Counted from the stretch's first letter, positions 17,598 through 25,722 are shown. The stretch: 64,000 nucleotides of DNA from CBDFHV01 sp965247705 (GCA_965247705.1 CBDFHV010000011.1:17341-81340); one strand, 5' to 3'. Notes: a model not told the origin generated them from the letters alone. A program made the numbers and translations.

Positions 17598-18053
17598 TTA
17601 GCCGGCTTTCCCCTCCCGGGTGTCGAGCCAGATGGTGACCGGGCCGTCGTTGACCAGGGAGACCGCCATGTGGGCGCCGAAGCGGCCGGTCTCCACCGGC
17701 ACGCCAAAAGACCGCAGGCCGTCGGCGAACCGTTCCACCAGGGCGCGGCCCTCCTCCGGCGGGGCGGCGTAGGAGAAACCGGGCCGGTTGCCCCGGCTGG
17801 TGTCGGCGGCGAGGGTGAACTGGCTGACCACCAGGGCACCGCCGCCGCTGTCCAGGATCGAACGGTTCATGCGCCCGTCGTCGTCCTCGAAGATGCGCAG
17901 GTTCGCCACCTTGCGAGCCAGAGTGTCGGCGTCCCGGTCCTCGTCGTCTCCCATGGCGCAGGCCAGCACCAGAAGACCGGGCCCGATGGCGCCGATGGTC
18001 TCGCCGTCGACGGCGACGGCGGCTTCGCTCACCCGTTGCAGGAGGGCACGCAT
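17598..18053 (-). CDS. dtd: D-aminoacyl-tRNA deacylase
   Basis: A 151-residue editing enzyme that hydrolyses D-amino acids (and glycine) mischarged on tRNA. It starts MRALLQRVSEAAVAVDG and has both active-site motifs: SQFTLAAD (SQxT) and NDGPVTIWLDT (Gly-cisPro). Normal length. It follows the HIT gene by 9 bp on the same strand, as a likely distal member of the his transcript. Confidence 0.95.
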   Translation of the reverse strand: MRALLQRVSEAAVAVDGETIGAIGPGLLVLACAMGDDEDRDADTLARKVANLRIFEDDDGRMNRSILDSGGGALVVSQFTLAADTSRGNRPGFSYAAPPEEGRALVERFADGLRSFGVPVETGRFGAHMAVSLVNDGPVTIWLDTREGKAG

Positions 18054-18062
18054 GGTGCCGCC

Positions 18063-18428
18063 TCAACCCCGCTTTGTCAGCATCGGCCCCAAGTCGCGGC
18101 CGGCGAAGATGTGCACATGGAGGTGGGGCACCTCCTGGTGGGCGTGACGGCCATGGTTGGCGAGGATGCGGTAGCCCGGCTCGACCGCCTCGAGCTGGCG
18201 GGCCACCGTGCCCACGGCGCGTACGAAGCCGCCAATTTCCGCGTCCGAGGCCTTGTCGGAGAAATCGTCCAAGGACACGTAGGGCCCCTTGGGAATCACC
18301 AGCACGTGGGTCGGTGCCTGGGGATTGATGTCGTGGAAGGCCAGGGCGTGGTCGTCCTCGTAGACCTTGTTGCAGGGGATCTCGCCGCGGAGGATCTTGG
18401 CGAAGATGTTCTGGTCGTCGTAGGCCAT
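18063..18428 (-). CDS. HIT-family nucleotide hydrolase (HinT-like)
   Basis: A 121-residue histidine-triad protein with the HxHxHxx motif at VPHLHVHIFAGRD and the N-terminal IFAKILRGEIPCNKVYED block. HinT enzymes hydrolyse AMP-linked phosphoramidates. The start at 18428 (MAYDDQN) fits the family; the frame upstream is readthrough. It lies 23 bp downstream of hisE, a common arrangement in alphaproteobacteria. Confidence 0.93.
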   Translation of the reverse strand: MAYDDQNIFAKILRGEIPCNKVYEDDHALAFHDINPQAPTHVLVIPKGPYVSLDDFSDKASDAEIGGFVRAVGTVARQLEAVEPGYRILANHGRHAHQEVPHLHVHIFAGRDLGPMLTKRG

Positions 18429-18451
18429 GGGGTGCCTCCCTTGGGTCACAA

Positions 18452-18793
18452 TCAGCTCTCCTTCCGGCGGGCGGCCTTTTCGGCCAGGCCCGAGGTGCCT
18501 TCCCGGCGGGCCAATTCCGCCCAGACGTCGGCCGGCGTCACCCCGGCGGCCGCCCACAGGACCAGCAGATGATAGAGAAGGTCGGCGCTTTCGGCGGCCA
18601 GCCGCGCCGGGGTCTCGGCCACCGCCGCCATGGCCGCCTCGGTCGCCTCCTCGCCCACCTTGCCGGCGATCTTGGCCGGTCCCGCGGCCAGCAGCTTCGC
18701 CGTGTAGGAGCTTTCGGGATCGGCGCCCCGGCGCGCCTCGATGGTGGCGAACAGGCGCTCCAGCAGCCGGGCGTCCATGGTCTCCGTCGTCAT
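18452..18793 (-). CDS. hisE: Phosphoribosyl-ATP diphosphatase
   Basis: The second step of histidine biosynthesis, converting phosphoribosyl-ATP to phosphoribosyl-AMP. 113 residues, normal for a stand-alone HisE. The metal-binding MazG-like helices are seen in KVGEEATEAAMAA and LAAESADLLYHLLVL. ATG 18793 overlaps the end of hisF by 4 bp. No hisI is in the window. Confidence 0.95.
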   Translation of the reverse strand: MTTETMDARLLERLFATIEARRGADPESSYTAKLLAAGPAKIAGKVGEEATEAAMAAVAETPARLAAESADLLYHLLVLWAAAGVTPADVWAELARREGTSGLAEKAARRKES

Positions 18794-19563
18794 GGCTGTT
18801 CTCCCGCCGTCTCGCGCACCGGGATGCCGGCGGCGTGCATGTGGGACTTGGCCTCGGCGACGGTGTGCTCGCCGAAATGAAAGATCGAGGCGGCCAGCAC
18901 CGCCGAGGCATGGCCGTCCCGAACCCCCGCCACCAGGTGATCGAGGGTGCCGACGCCGCCCGAGGCGATAACCGGCACGCTTACCGCGTCGGCCACCGCC
19001 CGGGTCAGCGCCAGATCGAAGCCCCGTTTGGTGCCGTCCCGGTCCATGGAAGTGAGCAGGATCTCGCCGGCGCCAAGCGCCACCATCCGCCGGGCCCAGC
19101 CCACCGCCTCGATACCCGTGGGCTTGCGGCCGCCGTGGGTAAAGACCTGGAAGCCGCCGTCCACCCGTTTGGCGTCGATGGCGACGACCGTGCATTGGCT
19201 GCCGAACTTTTGCGCCGCCTGGCGCACGAAGTCCGGGTCGTTGACGGCGGCGGTATTGATCGACGTCTTGTCGGCGCCGGCCAGCAACAGGCGGCGGATG
19301 TCGTCGGTGGAGCGAACGCCGCCGCCGACGGTCAGCGGCATGAAGCAGCGCTCCGCCGTGCGGGCCACCACGTCGAGGATGGTGTCGCGGCCCTCGTGGC
19401 TGGCGGTGATGTCGAGAAAGCAGAGCTCGTCGGCCCCGGCCCGGTCGTAGACCGTGGCCTGTTCCACCGGGTCCCCGGCGTCCCGCAGGTCGAGGAAGTT
19501 GATCCCCTTGACCACCCGGCCCTGGTCCACGTCCAGGCAGGGAATAATGCGCACCTTGAGCAT
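18790..19563 (-). CDS. hisF: Imidazole glycerol phosphate synthase, cyclase subunit
   Basis: A 257-residue TIM barrel that joins ammonia from HisH to PRFAR, giving imidazole glycerol phosphate and AICAR. Catalytic Asp residues lie in IIPCLDVDQGRVVKG and LLTSMDRDGTKRGFD. The phosphate loops LTVGGGVRS and VIASGGVG are intact. It lies 16 bp after hisA and overlaps hisE by 4 bp. Confidence 0.97.
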   Translation of the reverse strand: MLKVRIIPCLDVDQGRVVKGINFLDLRDAGDPVEQATVYDRAGADELCFLDITASHEGRDTILDVVARTAERCFMPLTVGGGVRSTDDIRRLLLAGADKTSINTAAVNDPDFVRQAAQKFGSQCTVVAIDAKRVDGGFQVFTHGGRKPTGIEAVGWARRMVALGAGEILLTSMDRDGTKRGFDLALTRAVADAVSVPVIASGGVGTLDHLVAGVRDGHASAVLAASIFHFGEHTVAEAKSHMHAAGIPVRETAGEQP

Positions 19564-19579
19564 GGCCAGCCCGTCCCGT

Positions 19580-20305
19580 TCAGGCCGCCAGCAGCCGCAC
19601 GGCGGCCGCCGGGTCCACCCGCCCGTCGTAGATGGCGCGGCCGCTGATCACCCCGGCGAGCACGCCCCGGCCCTGGTCCCGCACCCGCTCCAGGTCCCCG
19701 GTCGAGGAAACGCCGCCGGACAGGATCACCGGCACCGGGACGGTGCGGGCGAGGTTGATGCTGGCGGCCACGTTCGGCCCCTCCATGGCGCCGTCCCGGT
19801 CGATGTCGGTGTGGATAAAGGCGGCCACGCCCACATCGGTGAACAGGCGGGCCAGGTCCGCGACGGCGATGGTGGTTTCCTCCACCCAGCCTTCCACGGC
19901 CACCATGCCGGCACGGGCGTCGATGCCGACGGCGATCCGCCCCGGATAGGCCGTGCAGGCCTGGCGCACCAGGTCCGGGTCCTTCACCGCCGCGGTTCCC
20001 AGCACCACCCGGGCCACCCCCGCCCGCAGCCAGAAGGCGATGGTCTCCAGGGTCCGGATACCGCCGCCGAGCTGCACCTGAAGGCCCTCGACGGCCAGGA
20101 TGTGCTTGACCGCCTCGGCGTTGATGGGTCGGCCAGAGACGGCGCCGTTCAAATCCACCACGTGCACCCAGGGACAACCCGAGTTGGCGAACACCCGGGC
20201 CTGGGCTGCCGGATCGTCGGTGTAGACCGTGGCTTGGGCCATGTCGCCCTTGAACAGACGTACGCATTGCCCGTCCTTCAGGTCGATGGCGGGGAAGAAG
20301 ATCAT
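19580..20305 (-). CDS. hisA: Phosphoribosylformimino-AICAR ribotide isomerase
   Basis: A 241-residue TIM-barrel isomerase of histidine biosynthesis. It begins MIFFPAIDLKDGQCVRL with the catalytic Asp, has the second one in IHTDIDRDG, and phosphate loops VQLGGGIRT and ILSGGVSS. ATG 20305 overlaps the hisH stop by 4 bp. Confidence 0.97.
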   Translation of the reverse strand: MIFFPAIDLKDGQCVRLFKGDMAQATVYTDDPAAQARVFANSGCPWVHVVDLNGAVSGRPINAEAVKHILAVEGLQVQLGGGIRTLETIAFWLRAGVARVVLGTAAVKDPDLVRQACTAYPGRIAVGIDARAGMVAVEGWVEETTIAVADLARLFTDVGVAAFIHTDIDRDGAMEGPNVAASINLARTVPVPVILSGGVSSTGDLERVRDQGRGVLAGVISGRAIYDGRVDPAAAVRLLAA

Positions 20306-20991
20306 GGCGCCCAGGCGAGGAAGTTGGCGAGCAGCCGCAGCCCCACCGCCTGGCTTTTTTCCGGATGGAACTGGGTGCCCACCATGTTGTCGCGCCCGAC
20401 CACCGCCGTGACCGGGCCGCCATAGTCGGTGGTGGCCAGCACCAGGGAAGGATCGGCGTAGCGCATATGGTAACCGTGCACGAAATAGGCATGGTCGCCA
20501 TCGGCGATGCCGGCCAGCACCGGATGTTCCACCACCCCCTCCAGGGCGTTCCAGCCCATGTGGGGAATTTTCAGGTTCGAATCGCCGGGGGTAATGGCCA
20601 CCACCTCGCCGTCGATCCAGCCCAGGCCGTCCCAGTCCCCGTGCTCGCGGCCGACCCGGGCCATGAGCTGCATGCCGACGCAGATGCCAAGGAACGGGCG
20701 GCCCTTGTCCGCCACCGCCTCCCGCAGGGCCTCGACCATGCCCGGCACCGCCTCCAGTCCCCGCTTGCAGTCGGCGAAGGCGCCGACGCCGGGAAGCACG
20801 ATGCGGCCGGCGCTTCGCACCCGTTCGGGATCGTCGGTTACCGCCACGGAAGCATCCACGGCGGCCTCGGCGATGACCCGCTCGAAGGCCTTGGCGGCGG
20901 AACGCAGGTTGCCGGACCCATAGTCCACGATGGCAATCCCGGGGGCGAACTCGGAGGCCAACGCGGGAGCCGCCGCCAGCGCCGCGGTCAC
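20302..20991 (-). CDS. hisH: Imidazole glycerol phosphate synthase, glutaminase subunit
   Basis: A 229-residue class I glutamine amidotransferase that supplies ammonia to HisF. The triad is visible: nucleophile Cys in GICVGMQLM, then His and Glu in GTQFHPEKSQ. The N-terminus IAIVDYGSGNLRS is canonical. It starts at GTG 20991 in a GTGA overlap with the DUF2628 gene. About 15 extra residues precede the usual start. Confidence 0.95.
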   Translation of the reverse strand: MTAALAAAPALASEFAPGIAIVDYGSGNLRSAAKAFERVIAEAAVDASVAVTDDPERVRSAGRIVLPGVGAFADCKRGLEAVPGMVEALREAVADKGRPFLGICVGMQLMARVGREHGDWDGLGWIDGEVVAITPGDSNLKIPHMGWNALEGVVEHPVLAGIADGDHAYFVHGYHMRYADPSLVLATTDYGGPVTAVVGRDNMVGTQFHPEKSQAVGLRLLANFLAWAP

Positions 20992-21380
20992 GACGCCATC
21001 GCCCGGACCACGTCGGGGCGCTCGTCGAGAAAGCGTCGCTCCGCCGACCAGCGGTCGTTCCCCAGCACCACCCCCTGGGGCACGAAGCTGCGCCGCCGGA
21101 GGGTCCAGCGCCGAAGATCGTTGGCGAGCATGCCGACGACGGCCGCAAGCGCGATGGAGATAATCGCCTGGACCGTGGTGTCGGCGCCGATCAGGGGCAG
21201 GCCCACGGTGAGGGCGACTTCGGCGGCGAGCAGGATCAGGGCCACCGCCCACAGGCCGAGCCACAGGGCCCAGAACAAGGAAAAGAAGCACGCCGGCCAG
21301 CAGAACCCCTCCTTGACCAGGACCAGGTCCCGGTCCGGGTTCAGGCCATGGCGGCGCAGGTGGACGGTATAGACGCGCAT
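20988..21380 (-). CDS. DUF2628 membrane protein in the his operon
   Basis: A 130-residue protein of the DUF2628 family, with an N-terminal segment (VLVKEGFCWPACFFSLFWAL) followed by two or three hydrophobic helices and a charged C-terminus. Its function is unknown. It lies between hisB and hisH, a position conserved in many alphaproteobacteria, with 10 bp to hisB and a 4-bp overlap with hisH. Confidence 0.88.
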   Translation of the reverse strand: MRVYTVHLRRHGLNPDRDLVLVKEGFCWPACFFSLFWALWLGLWAVALILLAAEVALTVGLPLIGADTTVQAIISIALAAVVGMLANDLRRWTLRRRSFVPQGVVLGNDRWSAERRFLDERPDVVRAMAS

Positions 21381-21390
21381 GGTTTCTAAC

Positions 21391-21984
21391 TTAACCGCCG
21401 AGGGTTCCCTTGGTGGAGGGCACGGCGCCCGGCTGGCGGGGGTCGATCTCGCTGGCCTGACGCAGGGACCGGGCCAGGCCCTTGAAGCAGGATTCGACGA
21501 TGTGGTGGTTGTTCTCGCCGTAGAGGTTCTCCACGTGCAGGGTCGCTCCGGCGGCCTGGGCGAAGGCCTGGAACCACTCCTTGAACAATTCCGTGTCCAT
21601 CTCCCCCAGCTTCGGCCGCGAGAAGGCCACCTTCCAGATCAGGTAGGGGCGGTTGGACAGGTCGATCGCCACCCGGGTGCAGGTCTCGTCCATGGGGATC
21701 GTGGCGGACCCGTAACGAACGATGCCGGCACGATCGCCAAGCGCCTTGGCCACCGCTTCGCCGATGGTGATGCCCGTGTCCTCGGTGGTGTGGTGGAAAT
21801 CGATGTGCAGGTCGCCCTTGGCCGCGACCTCCAGGTCGATCAGGCTGTGGCGCGACAGTTGCTCCAGCATGTGGTCCAGAAAGCCGATCCCCGTCGACAC
21901 CTGGTAGCGTCCCTGGCCGTCCAGATTGACCGAGACCACCACCTCGGTCTCCTTGGTCCGACGTTCCACCGTGGCCTGGCGCAT
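21391..21984 (-). CDS. hisB: Imidazoleglycerol-phosphate dehydratase
   Basis: A 197-residue monofunctional dehydratase of histidine biosynthesis. The manganese-binding motifs GFLDHMLEQLSRH, DFHHTTEDTGI and the C-terminal GENNHHIVESCFK are complete. First gene of the his operon read leftwards. A Shine-Dalgarno (CGAGGAGAA) lies just upstream of ATG 21984. The frame upstream continues but is not coding. Confidence 0.97.
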   Translation of the reverse strand: MRQATVERRTKETEVVVSVNLDGQGRYQVSTGIGFLDHMLEQLSRHSLIDLEVAAKGDLHIDFHHTTEDTGITIGEAVAKALGDRAGIVRYGSATIPMDETCTRVAIDLSNRPYLIWKVAFSRPKLGEMDTELFKEWFQAFAQAAGATLHVENLYGENNHHIVESCFKGLARSLRQASEIDPRQPGAVPSTKGTLGG

Positions 21985-22090
21985 GGCGATTCTCCTCGCT
22001 TCGACCTTCTCCCAAGGATGGGCCGGCACGTGGGCCGCTATGTAGCAGGAAGCCCGCGTCGCCGCCAGCCGGGCGCTCCAGACGCGGCGG

Positions 22091-22121
22091 GGCTTGACCG
22101 GTGCATGTCCCTGCCCCAAAT
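22091..22121 (+). promoter_or_regulatory. Putative sigma-32 (RpoH) promoter of hslVU
   Basis: GGCTTGACC (22091-22099) and CCCCAAAT (22114-22121), 15 bp apart, match the heat-shock promoter pattern CTTGAA-N(13-17)-CCCCAT. They lie about 65 bp upstream of hslV, a classic RpoH target. The call is by eye. Confidence 0.5.
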
Positions 22122-22185
22122 CCTGCGGTATGCTTGCCCCGGGGTCGAGGCCCCCTTGTCCGCGTTTTCGTGATCGGCCCCATCC

Positions 22186-22725
22186 ATGAGCGACAACCTC
22201 TGGCACGGCACTACCATCCTTTCGGTCCGCAAGGGCGACTCCATCGTCGTCGCCGGCGACGGGCAGGTCAGCCTCGGCCAGACCGTGATCAAGGCCAACG
22301 CGCGGAAAGTGCGCCGCCTGGCCGACGGCGCGGTGATCGCCGGGTTCGCCGGCGCTACCGCCGACGCCTTCACCCTGTTCGAACGCCTGGAAGCCAAGCT
22401 GGAGCAGTACCGGGGCCAGCTCATGCGGGCGGCCGTGGAAATGGCCAAGGACTGGCGGACCGACCGCTACCTGCGGCGCCTGGAGGCGATGATGGCGGTG
22501 GCCGACAAGGAGGTGTCCCTGGTGCTTACCGGCACCGGCGACGTGCTGGAGCCCGAGGACGGGCTGATCGGCATCGGCTCGGGGGGCAACTACGCCCTGG
22601 CCGCCGCCCGCGCCCTGATCGATCGCGACGACATGGACGCCGAGGCCATCGCCCGGCGCGCCATGGCGATCGCGGCGGAAATCTGCATCTACACCAACGA
22701 CAAGGTCGTGGTGGAAACCCTGTGA
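22186..22725 (+). CDS. hslV: ATP-dependent protease, peptidase subunit HslV
   Basis: A 179-residue proteasome-like threonine protease (ClpQ) that forms the double hexamer core of HslUV. The nucleophile is Thr9 in HGTTILSVR, exposed after removal of an 8-residue propeptide. The blocks VVAGDGQVSLGQTV, VIAGFAGATADAFTLFE and GSGGNYALAAARAL are canonical. It is divergent from the his operon and followed by hslU. Confidence 0.97.
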   Translation: MSDNLWHGTTILSVRKGDSIVVAGDGQVSLGQTVIKANARKVRRLADGAVIAGFAGATADAFTLFERLEAKLEQYRGQLMRAAVEMAKDWRTDRYLRRLEAMMAVADKEVSLVLTGTGDVLEPEDGLIGIGSGGNYALAAARALIDRDDMDAEAIARRAMAIAAEICIYTNDKVVVETL

Positions 22726-22784
22726 GATTCCTGAGTTCATGAACGATACTTCTACGGCCTTTCATCGGCTCCAGGCGCCGGGCA

Positions 22785-22854
22785 CGGGCGGGTCTGAGAC
22801 CCGCCCCTACGATTGCGACATTGGTTGCGTAGGGGCGGGTCTCAGAGCCGCCCG
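22785..22854. repeat. GGGCGGGTCT inverted repeat, copy A
   Basis: Arms 22785-22811 and 22828-22854 (GGGTCTGAGACCCGCCCCTACG type and its inverse) around a 16-bp spacer, located between hslV and hslU. The same palindromic unit occurs at 49874-49947 and 53201-53268. As RNA it would form a strong stem between the two cistrons. Confidence 0.9.
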
Positions 22855-22902
22855 TCCGGCGCCAAGTGCCGCAAGACATGCCGGCGGGGAGCGCCATCGC
22901 CC

Positions 22903-24213
22903 ATGACCAGTTTCACGCCCCGGGAGATCGTCTCCGAGCTGGACCGCTATATCGTCGGCCAGGACGACGCCAAGAAGGCGGTGGCGGTGGCCCTGCGCAA
23001 CCGCTGGCGCCGCCAGCAGTTGGACGACGTCCTGCGCGAAGAAGTGCTGCCCAAGAACATCCTGATGATCGGGCCGACGGGGGTCGGCAAGACCGAGATC
23101 GCCCGCCGCCTCGCCCGCCTGGCCCAGGCCCCCTTCATCAAGGTGGAAGCCACCAAGTTCACCGAGGTAGGCTACGTCGGTCGCGACGTGGAACAGATCG
23201 TCCGCGACCTGCTGGAGGCGGCCATCCATATGACCCGCGAGCGCCTGCGCAAGCAGGTCCAGGCCAAGGCCGAGCTGGCCGCCGAAGAGCGCGTACTCGG
23301 TGCCCTGGTGGGCGAGAACGCCAGCCGCGAGACCCGCGAAAAATTTCGCAAACTCCTGCGCGAAGGCAAGTTGGACGAAAAGGAAATCGAACTGGAGATG
23401 ACGGACTCGGGCGGCGGCGGCATGCCCACTTTCGAGATTCCCGGCATGCCCGGCGCCCAGATGGGCATGCTCAACATGAACGACATCCTGGGCAAGGCCT
23501 TCGGCCAGCGGACCAAGAAGAAGCGCTTGAAGGTTGTGGAATCCCACCCCGTGCTGGTGGCCGAAGAGAGCGACCGCCTGCTCGACGAGGAACAGGTGGT
23601 CAAGGAGTCCATCGCCATCACCGAAAACGATGGCATCGCCTTCATCGACGAGTTTGACAAGATCACCGCGCGGTCGGATCGGGTCGGCGCCGACGTCAGC
23701 CGGGAAGGCGTGCAGCGGGACCTGCTGCCCCTCATCGAGGGCACCACCGTCTCCACCAAGCACGGCCCGGTGAAGACCGACCACATCCTGTTCATCGCCT
23801 CCGGCGCCTTCCACATGGCCAAGCCCGCCGACCTGCTGCCGGAGCTTCAGGGCCGCCTGCCCATCCGGGTGGAGCTGAAGGCGCTGACCCGCGACGACTT
23901 CGTGCGCATCCTCACCGAGCCCGAGGCCAGCCTGATCACCCAGTACACGGCGCTGATGAAGACAGAGGAGCTGGCGCTGGACTTCACCGAGGCGGCCATC
24001 CATGCCATCGCCGACCTGGCCGCGGAGATCAATCAGGGGGTGGAGAACATCGGCGCCCGGCGCCTGCACACGGTGCTGGAGAAGCTGCTGGAGGACGTCA
24101 GCTTCACCGCGTCGGAACGGGGCGGCGAGTCCCTGACCATCGACGCCGACATGGTCCACGAAAAGGTCGGCGAACTGGCCAAGGACGCGGACCTGAGCCG
24201 GTTTATTCTGTAG
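22903..24213 (+). CDS. hslU: ATP-dependent protease, ATPase subunit HslU
   Basis: A 436-residue AAA+ unfoldase (ClpY). Walker A is GPTGVGKT (57-64), the pore loop is GYVGRD (90-95), Walker B is IAFIDEFDKI, and the sensor region is LQGRLPIRVEL. The inserted I-domain lies at about 110-240. The C-terminus ends in the conserved DLSRFIL, which docks into HslV. ATG 22903 matches the family start. A second copy of its last 31 bp occurs at 25132-25162. Confidence 0.97.
   Translation: MTSFTPREIVSELDRYIVGQDDAKKAVAVALRNRWRRQQLDDVLREEVLPKNILMIGPTGVGKTEIARRLARLAQAPFIKVEATKFTEVGYVGRDVEQIVRDLLEAAIHMTRERLRKQVQAKAELAAEERVLGALVGENASRETREKFRKLLREGKLDEKEIELEMTDSGGGGMPTFEIPGMPGAQMGMLNMNDILGKAFGQRTKKKRLKVVESHPVLVAEESDRLLDEEQVVKESIAITENDGIAFIDEFDKITARSDRVGADVSREGVQRDLLPLIEGTTVSTKHGPVKTDHILFIASGAFHMAKPADLLPELQGRLPIRVELKALTRDDFVRILTEPEASLITQYTALMKTEELALDFTEAAIHAIADLAAEINQGVENIGARRLHTVLEKLLEDVSFTASERGGESLTIDADMVHEKVGELAKDADLSRFIL
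24183..24213 (+). repeat. hslU 3'-tail direct repeat, left copy
   Basis: The last 31 bp of hslU, repeated at 25132-25162 with only two differences, both synonymous (TTT/TTC, ATT/ATC). The two copies bracket a 0.95-kb segment holding the toxin-antitoxin genes, the MITE-like element and a gene fragment. Confidence 0.85.
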
Positions 24214-24284
24214 ACGTCCATTTGGGTCCCTTCGTCGTCGGGTATACACTAGCGCGAATGCGACACGTCTCGGGATCCCATACG

Positions 24285-24548
24285 ATGGAAGTTTCCTTGA
24301 CCCCCAAGCTGGAGGACCTTGTTCGGCGCAAGGTGGAATCGGGTCTCTATCATGACGCCAGTGACGTCGTTCGCGAGGCACTGCGGCGCTTGGCGGCGCA
24401 AGACGAAGCGACGGAGACAAAACTCGCGACGCTTCGACAAGCATTGATTGACGGCGAGCGCAGTGGCATCGCCGACGACTTTTCAATGGATCGCCTGATG
24501 ACTGACCTGGATGACGAGGCCCGCCGCGACGGCATTGGGGATGGCTAG
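24285..24548 (+). CDS. ParD-like antitoxin (type II TA)
   Basis: An 87-residue antitoxin with an N-terminal ribbon-helix-helix (EVSLTPKLEDLVRRKVESGL, then YHDASDVVREALRRLA) and an acidic C-terminal toxin-binding tail. Such antitoxins neutralise the toxin and repress their own promoter. The stop overlaps the toxin start by 8 bp, so translation is coupled. Both genes appear less GC-rich than neighbours, suggesting transfer. The start is ATG 24285; upstream ATGs have no support. Confidence 0.88.
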   Translation: MEVSLTPKLEDLVRRKVESGLYHDASDVVREALRRLAAQDEATETKLATLRQALIDGERSGIADDFSMDRLMTDLDDEARRDGIGDG

Positions 24549-24855
24549 GTACCGGCTAACCCGGGAAGCGGTACTGGATCTCGCCGAAATCGGCCGCTAC
24601 ACGCAACGGCAATGGGGAATAGAACAGCGCCGCCGATACTTGACTCAGCTCGATCAGCGATTTCAGGAGCTTGCCGACGCTCCGACGTTGGGAAGATCGC
24701 GAGAAGACATCCGCCCGGGATACCGTAGCTTTCGCATTGTTCGCCACGTCATTTTCTATCGAGTGTCAGCGGTCGAGATAGAGGTTGTGAGAATTCTCCA
24801 TCAAAGCATGGATGTGCATCGCCAGCTCGGAAGCGCCGAGCGCTCGAGCGACTAG
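24541..24855 (+). CDS. ParE/RelE-superfamily toxin (type II TA)
   Basis: A 104-residue toxin. The N-terminal helices (LTREAVLDLAEIGRYTQRQW) and the core strands (GRSREDIRPGYRSFRIVRH, VIFYRVSAVEIEVVRILHQ) are typical of ParE, which poisons gyrase. The C-terminus is HQSMDVHRQL plus a short tail. Its stop TAG (24853-24855) is formed by the first bases of the MITE-like element, so the original end may have differed. Confidence 0.88.
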   Translation: MARYRLTREAVLDLAEIGRYTQRQWGIEQRRRYLTQLDQRFQELADAPTLGRSREDIRPGYRSFRIVRHVIFYRVSAVEIEVVRILHQSMDVHRQLGSAERSSD

Positions 24856-24949
24856 TGTTCCGATCGAGACATTTCGTTCCCATTAAATCTACGCAAACTG
24901 CGACCTTCACCCCCGGGCTCAGGAACCAAATGTTAGAATCGCAACACTA
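24853..24949. mobile_element. 97-bp MITE-like element related to IS630
   Basis: The element begins TAGTGTTCCGATCGAGACAT and ends with an inverted counterpart that reads TAGTGTTGCGATTCTAACAT from the right; 22 of 28 end positions match. It is flanked by TA. Each end resembles the matching end of the IS630 element at 2901-4038 (left 17/19, right about 15/18). It has no coding capacity and was presumably moved by an IS630 transposase. Confidence 0.85.
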
Positions 24950-24954
24950 GGTGT

Positions 24955-25131
24955 CCGATCTTCGTAGGTATTGCGGTCCAGGTACTTGGCCTGCCAGCCG
25001 GCGGCGGCGTCACGGCGGTGCGGTAGAACCTCGATCCGCGGCCAGAAGACGAATCTCGTCGTCGACCTTGTACCAGGCCTCGCCGGTCACCCAGCGGTTG
25101 GTGGTGAACAGGCGGGCCGGAAAGCCGACCT
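24955..25131 (-). pseudogene. Fragment of the hypothetical gene at 25723-26442
   Basis: Two blocks (24955-25048 and about 25050-25131) are clearly similar to 25801-25900 and 25976-26060 of the neighbouring gene, with about 75 bp missing between them and many substitutions. The best-preserved piece would encode RLFTTNRWVTGEAWYK. There is no start and no complete frame. It abuts the MITE-like element on one side and the second hslU tail on the other. Confidence 0.85.
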
Positions 25132-25162
25132 GGACGCGGACCTGAGCCGGTTCATCCTGTAG
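25132..25162 (+). repeat. hslU 3'-tail direct repeat, right copy
   Basis: 31 bp matching the end of hslU (two synonymous changes), including the stop codon. The stop codon of the convergent GNAT gene lies inside it. That makes this copy the likely original hslU end, with the 24214-25131 segment inserted later. Confidence 0.8.
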
Positions 25163-25688
25163 TTCCGCTGTTGTTCCACGACTCCGATTCGATGGCGAAG
25201 CTGGCGACGTCCCCGGCGTCATAGGGATTGGGCTGCGGACCCTCATCGGTCATGCCCAATTTGCCCATGATGTTGAGGGAGGCCGTGTTGTCGGGATGGG
25301 CGATGGCGACGACGCGCTGGAGGGCATGGGCGCGGAAACCCCAGTCCACGGCCGCCCGCGCCGCTTCCGTCGCCAGCCCCCGGCCCCACAGGGCCGAAGC
25401 GAGCCACCAGCCGACCTCGATCTCCCCCGTGTCGGCCAAGGGCTGAAGGCCGCACAGGCCCACCAGTTTGTCGGTCTCCTTGAGGCGGATATTCCACATT
25501 GAATGGCCCAGGGCCTGTTGAAAGGCGGTCTGGCGGCCGATGAAATAGGCGATCTTGCGGTCCGGCCAGGGCTCGCCGGCGGCGATGAAGCGCATGACCT
25601 GGGTATCCCGGGCGATGGGCGCGAAGGCGTCGAAGTCGTCCAGGTGCCAAGCGTTCAGGGTCAGCCGTGGGGTTTCGATGACGACCAT
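25152..25688 (-). CDS. GNAT-family N-acetyltransferase (RimJ/RimL-like)
   Basis: A 178-residue acetyltransferase of the RimJ/RimL type. It opens with VIETPRLTLNAWHLDDFDAF, has GEIEVGWWLASALWGRGLATEA (the acetyl-CoA pyrophosphate loop) and closes with HPDNTASLNIMGKLGM. Substrates of this group are protein N-termini or small amines, here unknown. ATG 25688 fits the family. It ends inside the right copy of the hslU tail. Confidence 0.9.
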   Translation of the reverse strand: MVVIETPRLTLNAWHLDDFDAFAPIARDTQVMRFIAAGEPWPDRKIAYFIGRQTAFQQALGHSMWNIRLKETDKLVGLCGLQPLADTGEIEVGWWLASALWGRGLATEAARAAVDWGFRAHALQRVVAIAHPDNTASLNIMGKLGMTDEGPQPNPYDAGDVASFAIESESWNNSGTTG

Positions 25689-25722
25689 GGGACCCCTGAT
25701 GATGGGTGGACGGGGATCGCCC

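Noticed and set aside
24951..25162. Small plus-strand frames ending in DLSRFIL
   Set aside because: They run through the antisense of a decayed gene fragment into the copied hslU tail; there is no start signal.
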